Position numbers and translations under genes: made by a program. A DNA stretch of 64,000 nucleotides. Origin: Candidatus Thorarchaeota archaeon. GTDB lineage: Archaea > Asgardarchaeota > Thorarchaeia > Thorarchaeales > Thorarchaeaceae. The notes under the pieces were generated by a model. That model saw only the letters and a program-made list of their open reading frames with translations. It was not told the DNA's origin and did no database searches. This document shows, piece by piece, positions 1 to 10,054 of the stretch (position 1 is its first letter; each line of letters opens with the position of its first letter). Location: contig SHMX01000006.1 in the NCBI GenBank assembly GCA_008080745.1, positions 117,684 through 181,683 of the forward strand, read 5' to 3'.

Positions 1-36
1 AATCCAAAAAAGCAGATAGTAAAAAGGGAGTACGAA

Positions 37-1560
37 TTGACATCGAGAGAACTGACAATAATTCTTGTAGGCATACTAGTTGGTTCGATACTATTTACTT
101 ATTCCCCAACGAACAATCAAGTTATCCATTACACTCTCAAACCTGACGAATCAACCGTGCTCACAGATACACCCGAAGGACTCTTGAAATGGTCAAGCTA
201 TGAAATATCTACACGAGAACCAGTTTATGATAATAGCACTATTGTAGGAGATCATATTACTCTACATTCTTCACCGACTCCACCAGATGGAAGAATTATC
301 GATAGTGTCGAACTGAAGGTTCCCAAAGAGATATTTCATAATTCTACCTACGACTTGGTTATTCCAGATCCGGACTTTGATCCTTTTGGAGCGGTATTTT
401 CTCGATATGACTCAAACTTTCAATGGGTAGTTATTCAAGATATAGCAATTGGTTGTACTGTTCAAGTTAAAGCTACATTTTCAAATGAAGATGTTGATGT
501 AATGGTATGGCACGGAGGACAGAATCCTGACAGGTATTCATATGATAACAACATCATAAGTGGTCAAATGGCATCGCAGAATAATCCTGAGATAGGACAA
601 GTTGAATGGTTCTTTCCAAATCGGACGATGATTTTGGCAATCTTTGATTTCACTGAAGAAATGGGAAATGTCACAGTAGAGATTACTAGCATAGAAGAAA
701 GCCTAGTGTCTGGTACAGATAGTATCACCTATGAGACCTATTATTTTGAAACCAACAGAACTGTCAATCTTACCATATCATATTCGTTAGATAATGGAAG
801 TCACTATCTCTATGATTTCAAAAATATTACTTTTCAGAATTTCTTTTCTCCAAAAATTACTGATTTACAAATAACAAATAACGATGCTGTATTTACGTTT
901 GCATGGAGCATTCAAGATAGAAATGCCTATGAGTTCCACACTTCAGATGTCTTCCTTTCTTCAGATGACGGTAAAACATTTTTGCGCATATCTTCAAATT
1001 TGAATGAATCTGAATTTACATTTGATATGACTGGATTCTTGAATAGGGAGTATTATCTAAAGGTTATAGTGACTGATTCAAGTGGTCTTTCTGGAGAAAA
1101 AGTGGACATGTTTTCTTTATCTCCACCAGTCAATCCGCTCCTATTAGGTGTTGAACCCGTGGAAGATATGGTTATTGAATTGGGGTCCGTTGGAAATGTA
1201 ATAACTTGGAATTTGGATATTGAAGGTAATGCAATTTGTCAGTACAGAATTGTCGTAGACTCCGTTCAAGTAATTCAAAGTACCTGTTATGATGGAACTA
1301 TTCAGTTCAATCTTGATAGTCTACCAGTAGGGACCCATGATGTCAATCTAGATGTATGGATGTCGGAAGTGAGACATAGTGATACAGTTGTAGTGATTGT
1401 TGTAGAATCTGGAGTTCCAATATGGTTGCTTGTGAGTTTGGGATTGACTTTATTTGGAATAACCATCATGGGTATATTTCTATACAAAATTACAGATGCA
1501 AAGAAAAAGCGCTTGGGTAAATGGAGTTTAGAAGATTTGCTTGAAGAGAAAACCAACTAA
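37..1560 (+). CDS. Membrane-anchored extracellular protein of unknown function
   Basis: Not a family I recognise. It has a hydrophobic segment near the N-terminus (about residues 7-25), a long extracellular-looking region with many N-x-S/T sequons and beta-rich spacing, a second membrane segment at about residues 457-485 and a short basic/acidic tail ending in LLEEKTN. The middle resembles pre-peptidase or Ig-like beta domains, which fits a surface protein held in the membrane at its C-terminus. The TTG start at 37 has a good ribosome site (AGGGAG at 25-30, 6-base spacer). The frame is open to the window edge, so a longer upstream start cannot be excluded. It is followed by 112 bases before the PLP enzyme gene. 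The role is unknown; the topology is moderately sure. Confidence 0.7.
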   Translation: MTSRELTIILVGILVGSILFTYSPTNNQVIHYTLKPDESTVLTDTPEGLLKWSSYEISTREPVYDNSTIVGDHITLHSSPTPPDGRIIDSVELKVPKEIFHNSTYDLVIPDPDFDPFGAVFSRYDSNFQWVVIQDIAIGCTVQVKATFSNEDVDVMVWHGGQNPDRYSYDNNIISGQMASQNNPEIGQVEWFFPNRTMILAIFDFTEEMGNVTVEITSIEESLVSGTDSITYETYYFETNRTVNLTISYSLDNGSHYLYDFKNITFQNFFSPKITDLQITNNDAVFTFAWSIQDRNAYEFHTSDVFLSSDDGKTFLRISSNLNESEFTFDMTGFLNREYYLKVIVTDSSGLSGEKVDMFSLSPPVNPLLLGVEPVEDMVIELGSVGNVITWNLDIEGNAICQYRIVVDSVQVIQSTCYDGTIQFNLDSLPVGTHDVNLDVWMSEVRHSDTVVVIVVESGVPIWLLVSLGLTLFGITIMGIFLYKITDAKKKRLGKWSLEDLLEEKTN

Positions 1561-1672
1561 GTAGAATCTAGCTTTTGCATTATTCAGTTAGCAATACTTC
1601 CTACTAGCATATACAAAACGGCAACTTATTAGGGAAATCACACCCCTCTTGGAAATTACCAGAGGGATATCC

Positions 1673-3142
1673 ATGATTGATCTAACTCGCAATGAAGAAC
1701 AATTGGCAAGAACTGTGAAAAGATGCAGAGAGCGAAATATTGTCATTCCCACTTTTGAACAACTCAAGAATCCCGAGCTTATTCCAGACCAAATCAAAGA
1801 AGAATTGAAGAAGATAGACCTTTGGGCCGTCGAACCCCAGAACCTGTTCAGAATAACATGGAAGAATGAGCCACAAGATAGTGGTGGGCTATTTCGAGAG
1901 ATACCTAACTACATGGAGATTCCCCAAGAGCTCACTGGAATTGAGGCACGAGTTATTGCATTAGTAGGAAAATGGTTTCCCACAGGTGCTCATAAAGTAG
2001 GGGCGACCTTCGGTTGTCTGGTCCCGCCTCTGGTCACAGGACAATTCGATCCAACCACACACAAAGCTGTTTGGCCAAGTACTGGCAATTACTGCAGAGG
2101 TGGTGCCTATGATGCAACTCTTCTAGCATGTGAGAGCATAGCAATTCTGCCTGAGGAGATGTCCCAAGAACGATTTGATTGGCTCAAGACCGTTGCAGGA
2201 GAAATAATAGCTACTCCCGGCAGCGAGAGTAATGTCAAAGAGATCTATGACAAGGTCTGGGAACTAAGACGGGAACGTGATGATATCTTTGTATTCAACC
2301 AATTCAGCGAGTTTGGTAATTATTTGTTTCATTATGATGTTACAGGTGCTGCAATGGAGGAAGTTCTAGAGAAAGAGCTGGGAAACGATTGTTATCAGGG
2401 AGTATGTCTTACTACCGGATCAGCAGGAACAATAGCTTGCGGGGATTACATGAAACAACTATATCCAGCATCTAAGATTGCTGCTGGAGAGGCTCTGCAA
2501 TGTCCCACTTTATTGTTGAATGGATACGGGGCACATAGAATTGAAGGGATTGGAGATAAGCATGTACCTTGGATACATAATACACGCAACACTGACATGG
2601 TGATAGCGATTGATGATAATGATTCCATGGCCTTGATGAGACTGTTCAATGAACCTGCTGGAAGACACTATCTAACTGAAGAAATTGGGATTCCGGGAGA
2701 GTTTATTTCACAACTTGACCTCCTTGGAATATCTAGTATTGCAAATCTACTAATGTGTATAAAATTTGCAAAATATTACGAATTAACCTCTGATGATGTT
2801 ATTCTTACGGTCTTCACTGACTCTATGGAAATGTACGATTCTCGATTGAGAGAGGCAAGAGCTAAACATGGAGAATATACGCGAGAAAATGCCATTCGTG
2901 ACTTCCACCTGCATCTGAAAGGAATGAAAATCGATGCATTGATGGAGATGGGTTATTACGATAGAAAACGAATCCACCACCTGAAATATTTCACGTGGAT
3001 TGAGCAACAACAATTCGAACTTGATGAGCTGAACAGGCAGTGGTATGATTATGATGAATACTGGTCAAGCATCCAAGCCATAACCCCAGAGATTGACGAA
3101 CAGATAACCAAGTTCAATCAAGCAGTAGGTCTTCTTAAGTAA
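1673..3142 (+). CDS. PLP-dependent fold-type II enzyme (TrpB/cysteine-synthase-like)
   Basis: This is a pyridoxal-phosphate enzyme of the tryptophan synthase beta / cysteine synthase superfamily. The probable PLP lysine is K108 in GAHKVGATFG. A glycine/serine-rich phosphate-binding stretch, TTGSAGTIACGD, lies further on, and GIGDKHVPWIHN is a recognisable motif of the long PLP lyase/thiolase-like subgroup. At 489 residues it is longer than classical TrpB (about 400), and no trpA or other trp gene is nearby, so a role in tryptophan synthesis is not supported by context. The ATG at 1673 is preferred over an upstream TTG (1649) because AGAGGG at 1661-1666 sits 6 bases before it. The substrate is unknown. 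It is followed directly by the LRR gene. Confidence 0.82.
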   Translation: MIDLTRNEEQLARTVKRCRERNIVIPTFEQLKNPELIPDQIKEELKKIDLWAVEPQNLFRITWKNEPQDSGGLFREIPNYMEIPQELTGIEARVIALVGKWFPTGAHKVGATFGCLVPPLVTGQFDPTTHKAVWPSTGNYCRGGAYDATLLACESIAILPEEMSQERFDWLKTVAGEIIATPGSESNVKEIYDKVWELRRERDDIFVFNQFSEFGNYLFHYDVTGAAMEEVLEKELGNDCYQGVCLTTGSAGTIACGDYMKQLYPASKIAAGEALQCPTLLLNGYGAHRIEGIGDKHVPWIHNTRNTDMVIAIDDNDSMALMRLFNEPAGRHYLTEEIGIPGEFISQLDLLGISSIANLLMCIKFAKYYELTSDDVILTVFTDSMEMYDSRLREARAKHGEYTRENAIRDFHLHLKGMKIDALMEMGYYDRKRIHHLKYFTWIEQQQFELDELNRQWYDYDEYWSSIQAITPEIDEQITKFNQAVGLLK

Positions 3143-3166
3143 TTGAAAAGCAAAGAGATGAACAAG

Positions 3167-4315
3167 ATGGAGTCCTCAAAATCACTTGTTAGGATTCCTT
3201 ATTCTGGAAATCTTGGAAAACAAGTTGAAGAAGTCTCTGAAGATGCTATGAAAATTGATCTCTATCTCCGTACAATTTCATCTATTGACCTACAAGAAGT
3301 ATCCAGAATGAAACAACTCGAATGTCTTGATCTATCCTATAACCGTCTGGAAGAAGTAGACTTGAGTGGACTGTCAGGTTGCATCAAACTACGTGAAGTG
3401 CGATTGCAGCACAACGGTCTTATTTCAGTAAACCTTTGGCCTTTGATATTTTCAGAGAACCCATTCTATATTGACATATCAAATAATGAAATTGATTTCA
3501 TAGACCTCACTCCCGTGTTTCATTGGAAGGCAGTACTTACTGATCCAGGTCTTCATGTCCAATTCGATCCGTGTTTGAAATACATTCCACAGATTCTTAG
3601 TAGAAGTATGATTGATGAAAGAACGAAGTTCAAAGAACCCTTGGCAATAGTGGGTTTCAATGACTATCAAAAGGTCATTGAAGAGCAAGGCTGGAAATAC
3701 GTTGTAGACAGGATAAATCGGGTCTTTGAGAAAATTCAATCTAATGATTGGTTTGCATTCCAGAGAGGAGTCATGGAGGGGCTGGGGATGGGAGAGATTG
3801 CTTGCTATGACGGAAATCCCATGGATATCTTAGAGAACGGTCTTGAAATTGACTCATTTGAAGATGCCAGATATACCATCTACTCTGAAGCAGTCAGCCT
3901 AATAGATAGACAGATTGAATCTAGCGGGCCCACAACATTTCTAGACATTGAACGTATGCTGAAGACCGAAGCCTGTACCTTAGTGCCGAAGATTGTAGAC
4001 CGGAGAATAAATGAGATTGAGAACACAATCGTACCTCAGACAAATGATAGAGTTCTCTTGATGCCTTTATGGATTACATCAATTGGTTATAGTATTCTAT
4101 CAGCGATGAAACTTGGATTACGAACGAATCCAAAAGTTGTACAACAAATTAGAAAGCACATTGCAAAGCTTGGTCAAAACATCACTATTGCTCGAAATGT
4201 CGCTACTGAGAATCCCTATGGGGTAGCATGTAGTAGGTCATATCGTAGACACATTGCTCAGATGGTGCAGCATAACCAGCCATCGCCCCAATACATTAGT
4301 TCACGGAAACTGTGA
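3167..4315 (+). CDS. Leucine-rich-repeat protein with helical C-terminal region
   Basis: About residues 40-120 carry three to four leucine-rich repeats (for example LECLDLSYNRLEEVDLSGL and LREVRLQHNGL, with the LxxLxLxxNxL pattern). The remaining 250 residues are mostly helical and unfamiliar, ending in a basic tail. No signal peptide or membrane segment is visible, so a cytoplasmic protein-binding role is inferred. The gene starts almost at the stop of the PLP enzyme gene, so the two are probably cotranscribed. The start is uncertain: a TTG at 3143 abuts the previous stop, with ATGs at 3158 and 3167. I chose 3167 because a weak AGAG lies about 9 bases upstream. LRR proteins of this kind are common in Asgard archaea; the partner is unknown. 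Confidence 0.7.
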   Translation: MESSKSLVRIPYSGNLGKQVEEVSEDAMKIDLYLRTISSIDLQEVSRMKQLECLDLSYNRLEEVDLSGLSGCIKLREVRLQHNGLISVNLWPLIFSENPFYIDISNNEIDFIDLTPVFHWKAVLTDPGLHVQFDPCLKYIPQILSRSMIDERTKFKEPLAIVGFNDYQKVIEEQGWKYVVDRINRVFEKIQSNDWFAFQRGVMEGLGMGEIACYDGNPMDILENGLEIDSFEDARYTIYSEAVSLIDRQIESSGPTTFLDIERMLKTEACTLVPKIVDRRINEIENTIVPQTNDRVLLMPLWITSIGYSILSAMKLGLRTNPKVVQQIRKHIAKLGQNITIARNVATENPYGVACSRSYRRHIAQMVQHNQPSPQYISSRKL

Positions 4316-4382
4316 AAAAATATTGGTACAAAATGAAGATATACAGCATCCTTTTCTGTAAACAGTTCTACTACATATTGCA

Positions 4383-5321
4383 ATGATATCAAAAACAGCT
4401 AAAGTGCAGCCATATAAATCAGAAGACGCAGATATAGATACTCTGGTCAGTTTTCTAAGAAGAGTTGCTAAACTGCTTGACGATATATTTGAGCCTTCAA
4501 CTATCATCCAAGACGATTCTACCGAATCAGAGCCATACGATTATGTAGAGAGGACCTATAAACTTGGCAGTGAAGATGCGCATTTTGCAATCCTTCATAG
4601 AATGGAATTTGAAGCCAAGTATGGCGGTCATGCTGTTGACATTGTAAGAGTTGCTTGTGAAGGTCTTGTTGATGATCAATCGGTTAGTATAGAAGTGGCA
4701 AGAAGATATAGTCAACCAAGATATGCTGAAATCACCCTCCGTTGCTCTGATGGGGAAAAAGCGGAAAAAATATTGAGGCTCTTCAAAGAAGAATTCGATG
4801 CCAGATCACAGCTCGATGAAAAGGACATCAAATCCCATCTCACCAGTGCTCTTATAGCAATAAAGAGAAGAGCTTGGAGCGGAGCAGAGGCTCAGGCAAA
4901 AATCGTCTTAGATTATGATCCTTCTAATGTAGAGGCGCTGTTCTATCTTGGGATTGCTAGAGCTGCTCAAGGAGATCTTCAACGGGCAGAGGAAATCCTC
5001 ACAGATGTTATAGATAGAGATCCCAGTAATTATGATGCTTACTATAATCTCGGTCTTGTCTACAAAAATACAGAAAGAGTCGATGAAGCTATCAAACTTT
5101 ATGAAAAGGGATTGTGCATAAACCCAGACAACCATGCACTCCAATTTCAATTAGCACGGGCTCATGAGGAGGCAGGAAATAAAGAACAGGCATTGTTCTA
5201 TTATCGCGAAGCACTCCGAACCAGTCCTAATCCAGATGGAGCTTTTCATTTTACTGGTATGGATTTCACGGACTACACAAAGGAAGCAATTGAAAGACTG
5301 GAGAAAGAACTCGCAGTCTAA
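4383..5321 (+). CDS. TPR-repeat protein with novel N-terminal domain
   Basis: The C-terminal half (about residues 140-290) contains three to four tetratricopeptide repeats, recognisable from A-x-x-x-G-x-x-x-x-A spacing (for example VEALFYLGIARAAQGDLQRA and YDAYYNLGLVYKNTERVDEA). TPRs form a superhelical scaffold for protein binding. Residues 1-135 are a separate alpha/beta domain that I do not recognise. There is no signal peptide. It lies on the same strand as the LRR gene, 67 bases downstream, and is convergent with the acyl-CoA synthetase gene (only 5 bases between stops). The function is probably as an adaptor, but no partner can be named. Confidence 0.75.
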   Translation: MISKTAKVQPYKSEDADIDTLVSFLRRVAKLLDDIFEPSTIIQDDSTESEPYDYVERTYKLGSEDAHFAILHRMEFEAKYGGHAVDIVRVACEGLVDDQSVSIEVARRYSQPRYAEITLRCSDGEKAEKILRLFKEEFDARSQLDEKDIKSHLTSALIAIKRRAWSGAEAQAKIVLDYDPSNVEALFYLGIARAAQGDLQRAEEILTDVIDRDPSNYDAYYNLGLVYKNTERVDEAIKLYEKGLCINPDNHALQFQLARAHEEAGNKEQALFYYREALRTSPNPDGAFHFTGMDFTDYTKEAIERLEKELAV

Positions 5322-5326
5322 TAATA

Positions 5327-6763
5327 TCACATGTTACTTCTTCTTTCTCGGACTTCGTAGTAATCACAGACCTTTGAGAGAGCTGTTACCGCTTCCTGCA
5401 TGTTTCTAAATACAGGAAGTTTCTTCTCAACAAATATGTCCCAGGCTTCTTTTCTTGCCTGAGGATATGCAATATCCGGCACAGCAACAAGAACGGGTTT
5501 CTCATGTCGAATGCTCACTTCTCTAGCAGCTTCTGCCATTGCACGCCAGAAATCAACGACAACATCAGCAGCACCCATTATTGTAGCAACCTGATGAATA
5601 TGATGAACATCAGCCTCAAAAATCAATGAATCAAAGTTAGGTTCCGCCCCAACCAGTCTAAGAACTTCAGCAGTGGTCTGATCGGAGTAGTAATCCGCTG
5701 CAAGATCGATTGGATTTTTGAGTGAAGTTCCCACGTCACGAATCAAAGGATCAAGTTTCTCTAGGGTGTCAGTGGAAGTGGTAGGTACTTTGAGACCTGC
5801 CCCTACACACATATCAGTGTAGATGACACTAGTTCCTCCACTAATTGCAACCATACCAATATTTCTTGACTTCGGTTTCGGGGAAAGTGAGAATACACTC
5901 AGAGTAGCCACCAGCTCTTCAAGAGTGGTTACTGTAGGGACATTAGCCTGTCTGAAGGCAGCAGACCATATATCTTGGCTACCCGCTAATGCACCAGTAT
6001 GGGATGAAACTGCTCTTGAACCCTCGACAGAACGGCCTCCTTTGAGAACCACAACAGGTTTCTTCTTAGCCAAGACCTTCATCTCAGTAAGCAATTCACT
6101 ACCAGATTCCACACCTTCGATGTACGCACCGATAACTTTTGTTTCATCATCATCTTGGAAATAACGAATAAGCTCTGGTGGTTTGATATCCACTGAATTG
6201 CCAAAACTGAATAGCTTGCTAAACCCAACTCCAGATTCTGCACCAGCAGTGTAGGTGCTAATAGCAACACCGCCAGATTGGGAGATGAAACCAACATCAC
6301 CCATTCTTTTGATAATAGTTGGGGCAAAAGCAAAGCCGAGTCGAGGATAACATAAACCCATGCAATTGGGCCCAAACACTCTCATTGGAATGCCTTCAAC
6401 TAGCTCTTTGAACTTGCGTTCCTCTTCTTTACCATCAGGTGTACCTAGTTCAGAGTATCCGCTAGTGAATACTGTTGCACCCTTTGCCCCTTTATCAGCA
6501 ACCTGTTTGAGAACAGGCAAGACAACTTTTCGAGGAACAGCAACTATGGCATAGTCTATCTTATCGGGTATATCGTCGATGTCAGCATAGATCTTATGGC
6601 CTAATACTTCTCCTTCTCTTTTTGAAACTAACCAGACCTTTAGATCATGTGGCCATTGTAACATTGAGTGAACCCAGTAATAGCCCAGTTTCATTGAAAC
6701 CCCAATGATAGCAACTGATTGGATATCAAGCATCTCAGCAATGGATGGTTTTCTAACTGTCAT
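5327..6763 (-). CDS. ADP-forming acyl-CoA synthetase, alpha subunit
   Basis: This subunit makes acyl phosphate plus CoA from acyl-CoA and phosphate, ATP then being formed by the ATP-grasp beta subunit; archaea use the enzyme to conserve energy in fermentation. It has an N-terminal CoA-binding Rossmann domain (IIGVSMKLGYY), the motifs FGPNCMG and ISQSGG, and the phosphohistidine motif SHTGALAG with His at about residue 255, close to the His257 known in Pyrococcus. At 478 residues it is a stand-alone alpha subunit with no fused ATP-grasp domain, and no beta subunit is in this window. The ATG at 6763 is preferred over an earlier start at 6856, whose extra 31 residues do not fit the family; AAGG-type bases precede it. 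Which acid it uses cannot be told. Confidence 0.9.
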   Translation of the reverse strand: MTVRKPSIAEMLDIQSVAIIGVSMKLGYYWVHSMLQWPHDLKVWLVSKREGEVLGHKIYADIDDIPDKIDYAIVAVPRKVVLPVLKQVADKGAKGATVFTSGYSELGTPDGKEEERKFKELVEGIPMRVFGPNCMGLCYPRLGFAFAPTIIKRMGDVGFISQSGGVAISTYTAGAESGVGFSKLFSFGNSVDIKPPELIRYFQDDDETKVIGAYIEGVESGSELLTEMKVLAKKKPVVVLKGGRSVEGSRAVSSHTGALAGSQDIWSAAFRQANVPTVTTLEELVATLSVFSLSPKPKSRNIGMVAISGGTSVIYTDMCVGAGLKVPTTSTDTLEKLDPLIRDVGTSLKNPIDLAADYYSDQTTAEVLRLVGAEPNFDSLIFEADVHHIHQVATIMGAADVVVDFWRAMAEAAREVSIRHEKPVLVAVPDIAYPQARKEAWDIFVEKKLPVFRNMQEAVTALSKVCDYYEVRERRSNM

Positions 6764-6926
6764 CGATAAGACCTTACCGTGATGTGGGAGTCCTGTAATG
6801 CGGGATTTAAGAGTACCTGATTGGTAAAGCTTTGAATTCCAAAAATGTGTAATCAAACGAATGAATAATGAGAAAAGGTTTTCTTTGAGAAAATCATCCT
6901 ATGGTATAGAAACAGAGGAAATGTAA

Positions 6927-8069
6927 ATGGAAAAATTGAGCGTGTTCGGGATAATCCATAAATTCCGGAAACCGATTGTTGTTTCTTTGGTTATATGGAG
7001 TCTTTTTGTACCTGTAGTTGATGGAATCATCGTACAGAGAGATAGAAACCGGAATATGCTCTATGGTGAGTTATTCTGGAGCAGGGGATTTGGTGTCTAT
7101 GACTTGACAGATGAAGATCTGAATAATACAATCCCTAACGTACCAGAAGACCATCTATTGACTGACGTCTTGAATGTGACGTATGAATATCCAATAATCA
7201 CGTTGATGTTTTTTGCAGGTATTGCTCTCATTGAACCAGGTGTATATGGACCACATTATTTAGCAAATTGGATTCTTATTTTGGTTTCCCATATGAGTAT
7301 GGTTTTCTTTGTCTATCTAAGTCAAGATTATTGGAATAAAAAATGGTATCGACAGATATTCGGAGCATACTATTGTTTTGGATTATTTCTTACTGTTGGT
7401 TTTGCAAAAATAGAACCGTTTGTTGATCTTCTCTTTCTGATATCGATTTATTTCCTGAGGGAGAAAAAGTATGTACAAGCCAATATCTTGTTAGGTCTTG
7501 CATTTCAGACAAAATTATACCCTGCCTATGCATATCCTTTCTTCTTTCTTTCCAATCCCACTGCTTCAATTGCATTTCTATTAACAGCAGGAAGTCTCAC
7601 ATTACCATTGATATTTGCTGGGGTTTCTAATGAATCCTTAGTCGCCCATCTGCTTAACAGCTCTAGCTATTCAGACATCATAACAAACCCATTTTATATT
7701 GGATGGATTTTTGAGAATCCTCTCTCTATACTCGCACCTTTGACCTTATTTATTGCATTTCTATATTGTGTTCTTGAAACCAAGAGATGGCGAGGAATTC
7801 CAATAATACAACCTAAATTTAGAATTCAAGAGCCAATGGCAGTATTGCTGTATCTTATCCCACTAGGTCTTGTCTTCTTGTCTTGGGTTTTGATTTGGTA
7901 CTATGCTTGGTTCATTACTGCCATTTTACTATTTGAGAGAGAAGTAAATGCTGAGAAATACAGGTACATTCTCATTGGTTTTGTAGCAGCACATATAGTA
8001 GGAGTAATAGTTAATCCAGGCTATTTTCTAACCGGACCACTTGAAGAGCTTCTAAGCCATTTCAAATAA
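6927..8069 (+). CDS. Polytopic membrane protein, GT-C glycosyltransferase-like (GT87 type)
   Basis: About nine to ten membrane segments are visible. The large first extracellular loop (residues about 45-100) contains acidic residues after the first helix (GVYDLTDEDL) and a YEYPIITL stretch, resembling the YPP-type motif of GT87/GT-C mannosyltransferases that use polyprenyl-phosphate sugars. In this fold the catalytic acid sits in that first loop. It is a single gene transcribed divergently from the acyl-CoA synthetase. A role in surface glycan or S-layer glycosylation is inferred. Sequence conservation in this class is low, so another GT-C-like membrane enzyme is possible. A short hairpin lies 90 bases downstream. 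Confidence 0.6.
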   Translation: MEKLSVFGIIHKFRKPIVVSLVIWSLFVPVVDGIIVQRDRNRNMLYGELFWSRGFGVYDLTDEDLNNTIPNVPEDHLLTDVLNVTYEYPIITLMFFAGIALIEPGVYGPHYLANWILILVSHMSMVFFVYLSQDYWNKKWYRQIFGAYYCFGLFLTVGFAKIEPFVDLLFLISIYFLREKKYVQANILLGLAFQTKLYPAYAYPFFFLSNPTASIAFLLTAGSLTLPLIFAGVSNESLVAHLLNSSSYSDIITNPFYIGWIFENPLSILAPLTLFIAFLYCVLETKRWRGIPIIQPKFRIQEPMAVLLYLIPLGLVFLSWVLIWYYAWFITAILLFEREVNAEKYRYILIGFVAAHIVGVIVNPGYFLTGPLEELLSHFK

Positions 8070-8158
8070 GAGGATACTTTAGCATAATGCACAACCTTTT
8101 TGTCCAAGTAAGAATTTGATGGCTTGATTTCGTTGCTCATATAGCAAAAGACCTTAAT

Positions 8159-8172
8159 GGAGTTGAAACTCC
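8159..8172 (+). terminator. Short hairpin downstream of the GT-C-like gene
   Basis: GGAGTTGAAACTCC forms a 5-bp stem with a TGAA loop, followed by TTTA. It sits 90 bases after the stop of the membrane glycosyltransferase-like gene. It may end that transcript, but the stem is short. Confidence 0.3.
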
Positions 8173-8230
8173 TTTACTAAATCTCAGGGTCTCTAGAAAT
8201 AATCCCTTATAAAACAGGAGTAGAAAATGA

Positions 8231-10045
8231 ATGCGCGTTTATCTCGATGCCAATTTCTTCATATCTGGTTTCTCAGACAGACCAAAAGACGTTTTTGTAA
8301 TCAAAGAAGCTGCAGAAATGGTTGGATGGGAACTGTGGATAACAAGACAGGTCTTCCACGAACTTAGATGGTACCTTCGTAGAGAAGTTGAAGAAATGAT
8401 TCAAATTGAAGAGACCCTATCCAAGGAGATCAAATCCTTCATGGAAAGTTTCCATAGACCAGAGAGTTCACTCCCACAGTCTAACGACATGTCATTAGTC
8501 CTAGCAGCTATGCGAGCAAAGGAAGCAAAGATAGTAACCAGCGATTTGAAGCTACTAAACACTATAGAAGATCTTGACGTAGATACTGAAGGGATGGTAG
8601 GATCAGCATTCGTTCTACAACTCATGGAAATGATTGATGACGAGGCTCTCAAGAAGAAATTGGGAAAGATACGAGACCGAATCTACACTGAAGAAGTGAG
8701 GTATAGTATCTCTCGTCAGGGTTCTTACGATCCAGTGGCTCGAATCCGAGTCATCGAGGAACATGCAATGAGTGTCCTTAGAGATGTAAAGCGACCAGCA
8801 GAGGTGGATAAAAAACTCTCAAAGGGTCAACCATTGTTTGTGCTTGATTTTCTTGAGGACATTAAGGCAGGCATCCCTGATATGTTCGAAGATTTCAAGG
8901 CAGGAAAATACGATACCCTCGCTCGTGAGATTGAAACCGTACAGAATGAAATAGAGAGGATGCTCATAGCATCCACCCTTACCCAAGATAAGGAAACCCA
9001 CGATGCGCTAGTCAATCATGCATCTGATTTGACTTTATTCCTTTATTTCCTAGAGATGATTTGTCACCTTTACAGAGGGACACGTGACGGATTGGAATAT
9101 GCCCTGAAGATAAGCGAAGAAGCCTTCCGGTTGCTGATGTTCGCAGGTATAACTAACGATGAATTAAAGGCATCAGTATTCTTTGTCCGAATTGTACTCT
9201 ATATAGTGCGAGAAGACTACAACGAGATAGATTACTATTACAGTCTTTATGATTCAATGTTAGAACGAGCAGGTCTCAAAGAGATGAATAGAACCTCAGA
9301 AGGGCTCTACGTCACCATGCAAATCTTACGTGAATTTATGGGTGGTTTCTCTCTCAGAAAAACAAAACTGGCTAATCCTGAGGTAACCATTGCAATGCTC
9401 ATTGATATTTCAAAATACGCAATTCAATTCGATAATCATGAGAACGCATGGCAGCTTGCAGTCAACGCCTATAAGATAGGAGTTGCTTATAATAAAGAAG
9501 AGGGAGCTCTAACTTCATTTCTTATGCTTTACAAGATTTCATCATCCGCTCATGACAAGTTCGAAAACGCTTTGGAGAAAATAGCAGAGCATGCTCTAAA
9601 GGTGTTTGTAAAGAAGGGATGGAACACAGCTTCTGTTACCCCCATCTTAAATGAATTACAAGGCAGTCTTGTTTCGGTTGAGGAGGTCTCCTTTGATGAA
9701 ACTCTTGGGATAGAAGATATACCAGATGAACTTCAAGGTTGGATGGATGTGCTCATGCTAACTGAGACAAAGGGGAAAGAATACCTTATTGTCCGAAATG
9801 AAAAGATTCATGCTCGCATAGGTATAGATGTAAGTAAGCATCCTGACCTTAAGATACTGATGACAGGGCACAAAGTAGCTCTGACACATGGAGAATTCAC
9901 TCTCACCAAACCGCCTAAGGTATTAACAGACAAACACGCAGTTGTTCTGGTAATCACACCTTCAGAAGGTTCAGAGGTCTCATTTGAGGGAGAATATGGA
10001 TTCTCATATCTGAAGGTTGCCGAACCTAAAAAAGAGAGCGAGTAG
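8231..10045 (+). CDS. PIN-domain nuclease fused to long helical region
   Basis: Residues 1-135 form a PIN ribonuclease domain: MRVYLDANFFISG gives the first acidic residue (D6), FHEL gives a middle glutamate, and VTSDLKLL supplies a later aspartate, as in metal-dependent PIN nucleases. About 370 mostly helical residues follow (TPR-like in places) and then a beta-rich C-terminal region from about residue 500. VapC-type PIN toxins are only about 130 residues and have an antitoxin gene beside them; neither holds here, so this is more likely an RNA-processing or regulatory nuclease than a toxin (inference). AGGAG at 8216-8220 is 10 bases before the ATG. The small acidic membrane protein gene follows after 9 bases, so the two are probably an operon. 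Confidence 0.78.
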   Translation: MRVYLDANFFISGFSDRPKDVFVIKEAAEMVGWELWITRQVFHELRWYLRREVEEMIQIEETLSKEIKSFMESFHRPESSLPQSNDMSLVLAAMRAKEAKIVTSDLKLLNTIEDLDVDTEGMVGSAFVLQLMEMIDDEALKKKLGKIRDRIYTEEVRYSISRQGSYDPVARIRVIEEHAMSVLRDVKRPAEVDKKLSKGQPLFVLDFLEDIKAGIPDMFEDFKAGKYDTLAREIETVQNEIERMLIASTLTQDKETHDALVNHASDLTLFLYFLEMICHLYRGTRDGLEYALKISEEAFRLLMFAGITNDELKASVFFVRIVLYIVREDYNEIDYYYSLYDSMLERAGLKEMNRTSEGLYVTMQILREFMGGFSLRKTKLANPEVTIAMLIDISKYAIQFDNHENAWQLAVNAYKIGVAYNKEEGALTSFLMLYKISSSAHDKFENALEKIAEHALKVFVKKGWNTASVTPILNELQGSLVSVEEVSFDETLGIEDIPDELQGWMDVLMLTETKGKEYLIVRNEKIHARIGIDVSKHPDLKILMTGHKVALTHGEFTLTKPPKVLTDKHAVVLVITPSEGSEVSFEGEYGFSYLKVAEPKKESE

Positions 10046-10054
10046 GAAAATAGA

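Noticed and set aside
1673..3142. Naming the PLP enzyme as tryptophan synthase beta (trpB)
   Set aside because: It is longer than TrpB, carries subgroup-specific motifs and has no trp genes beside it.
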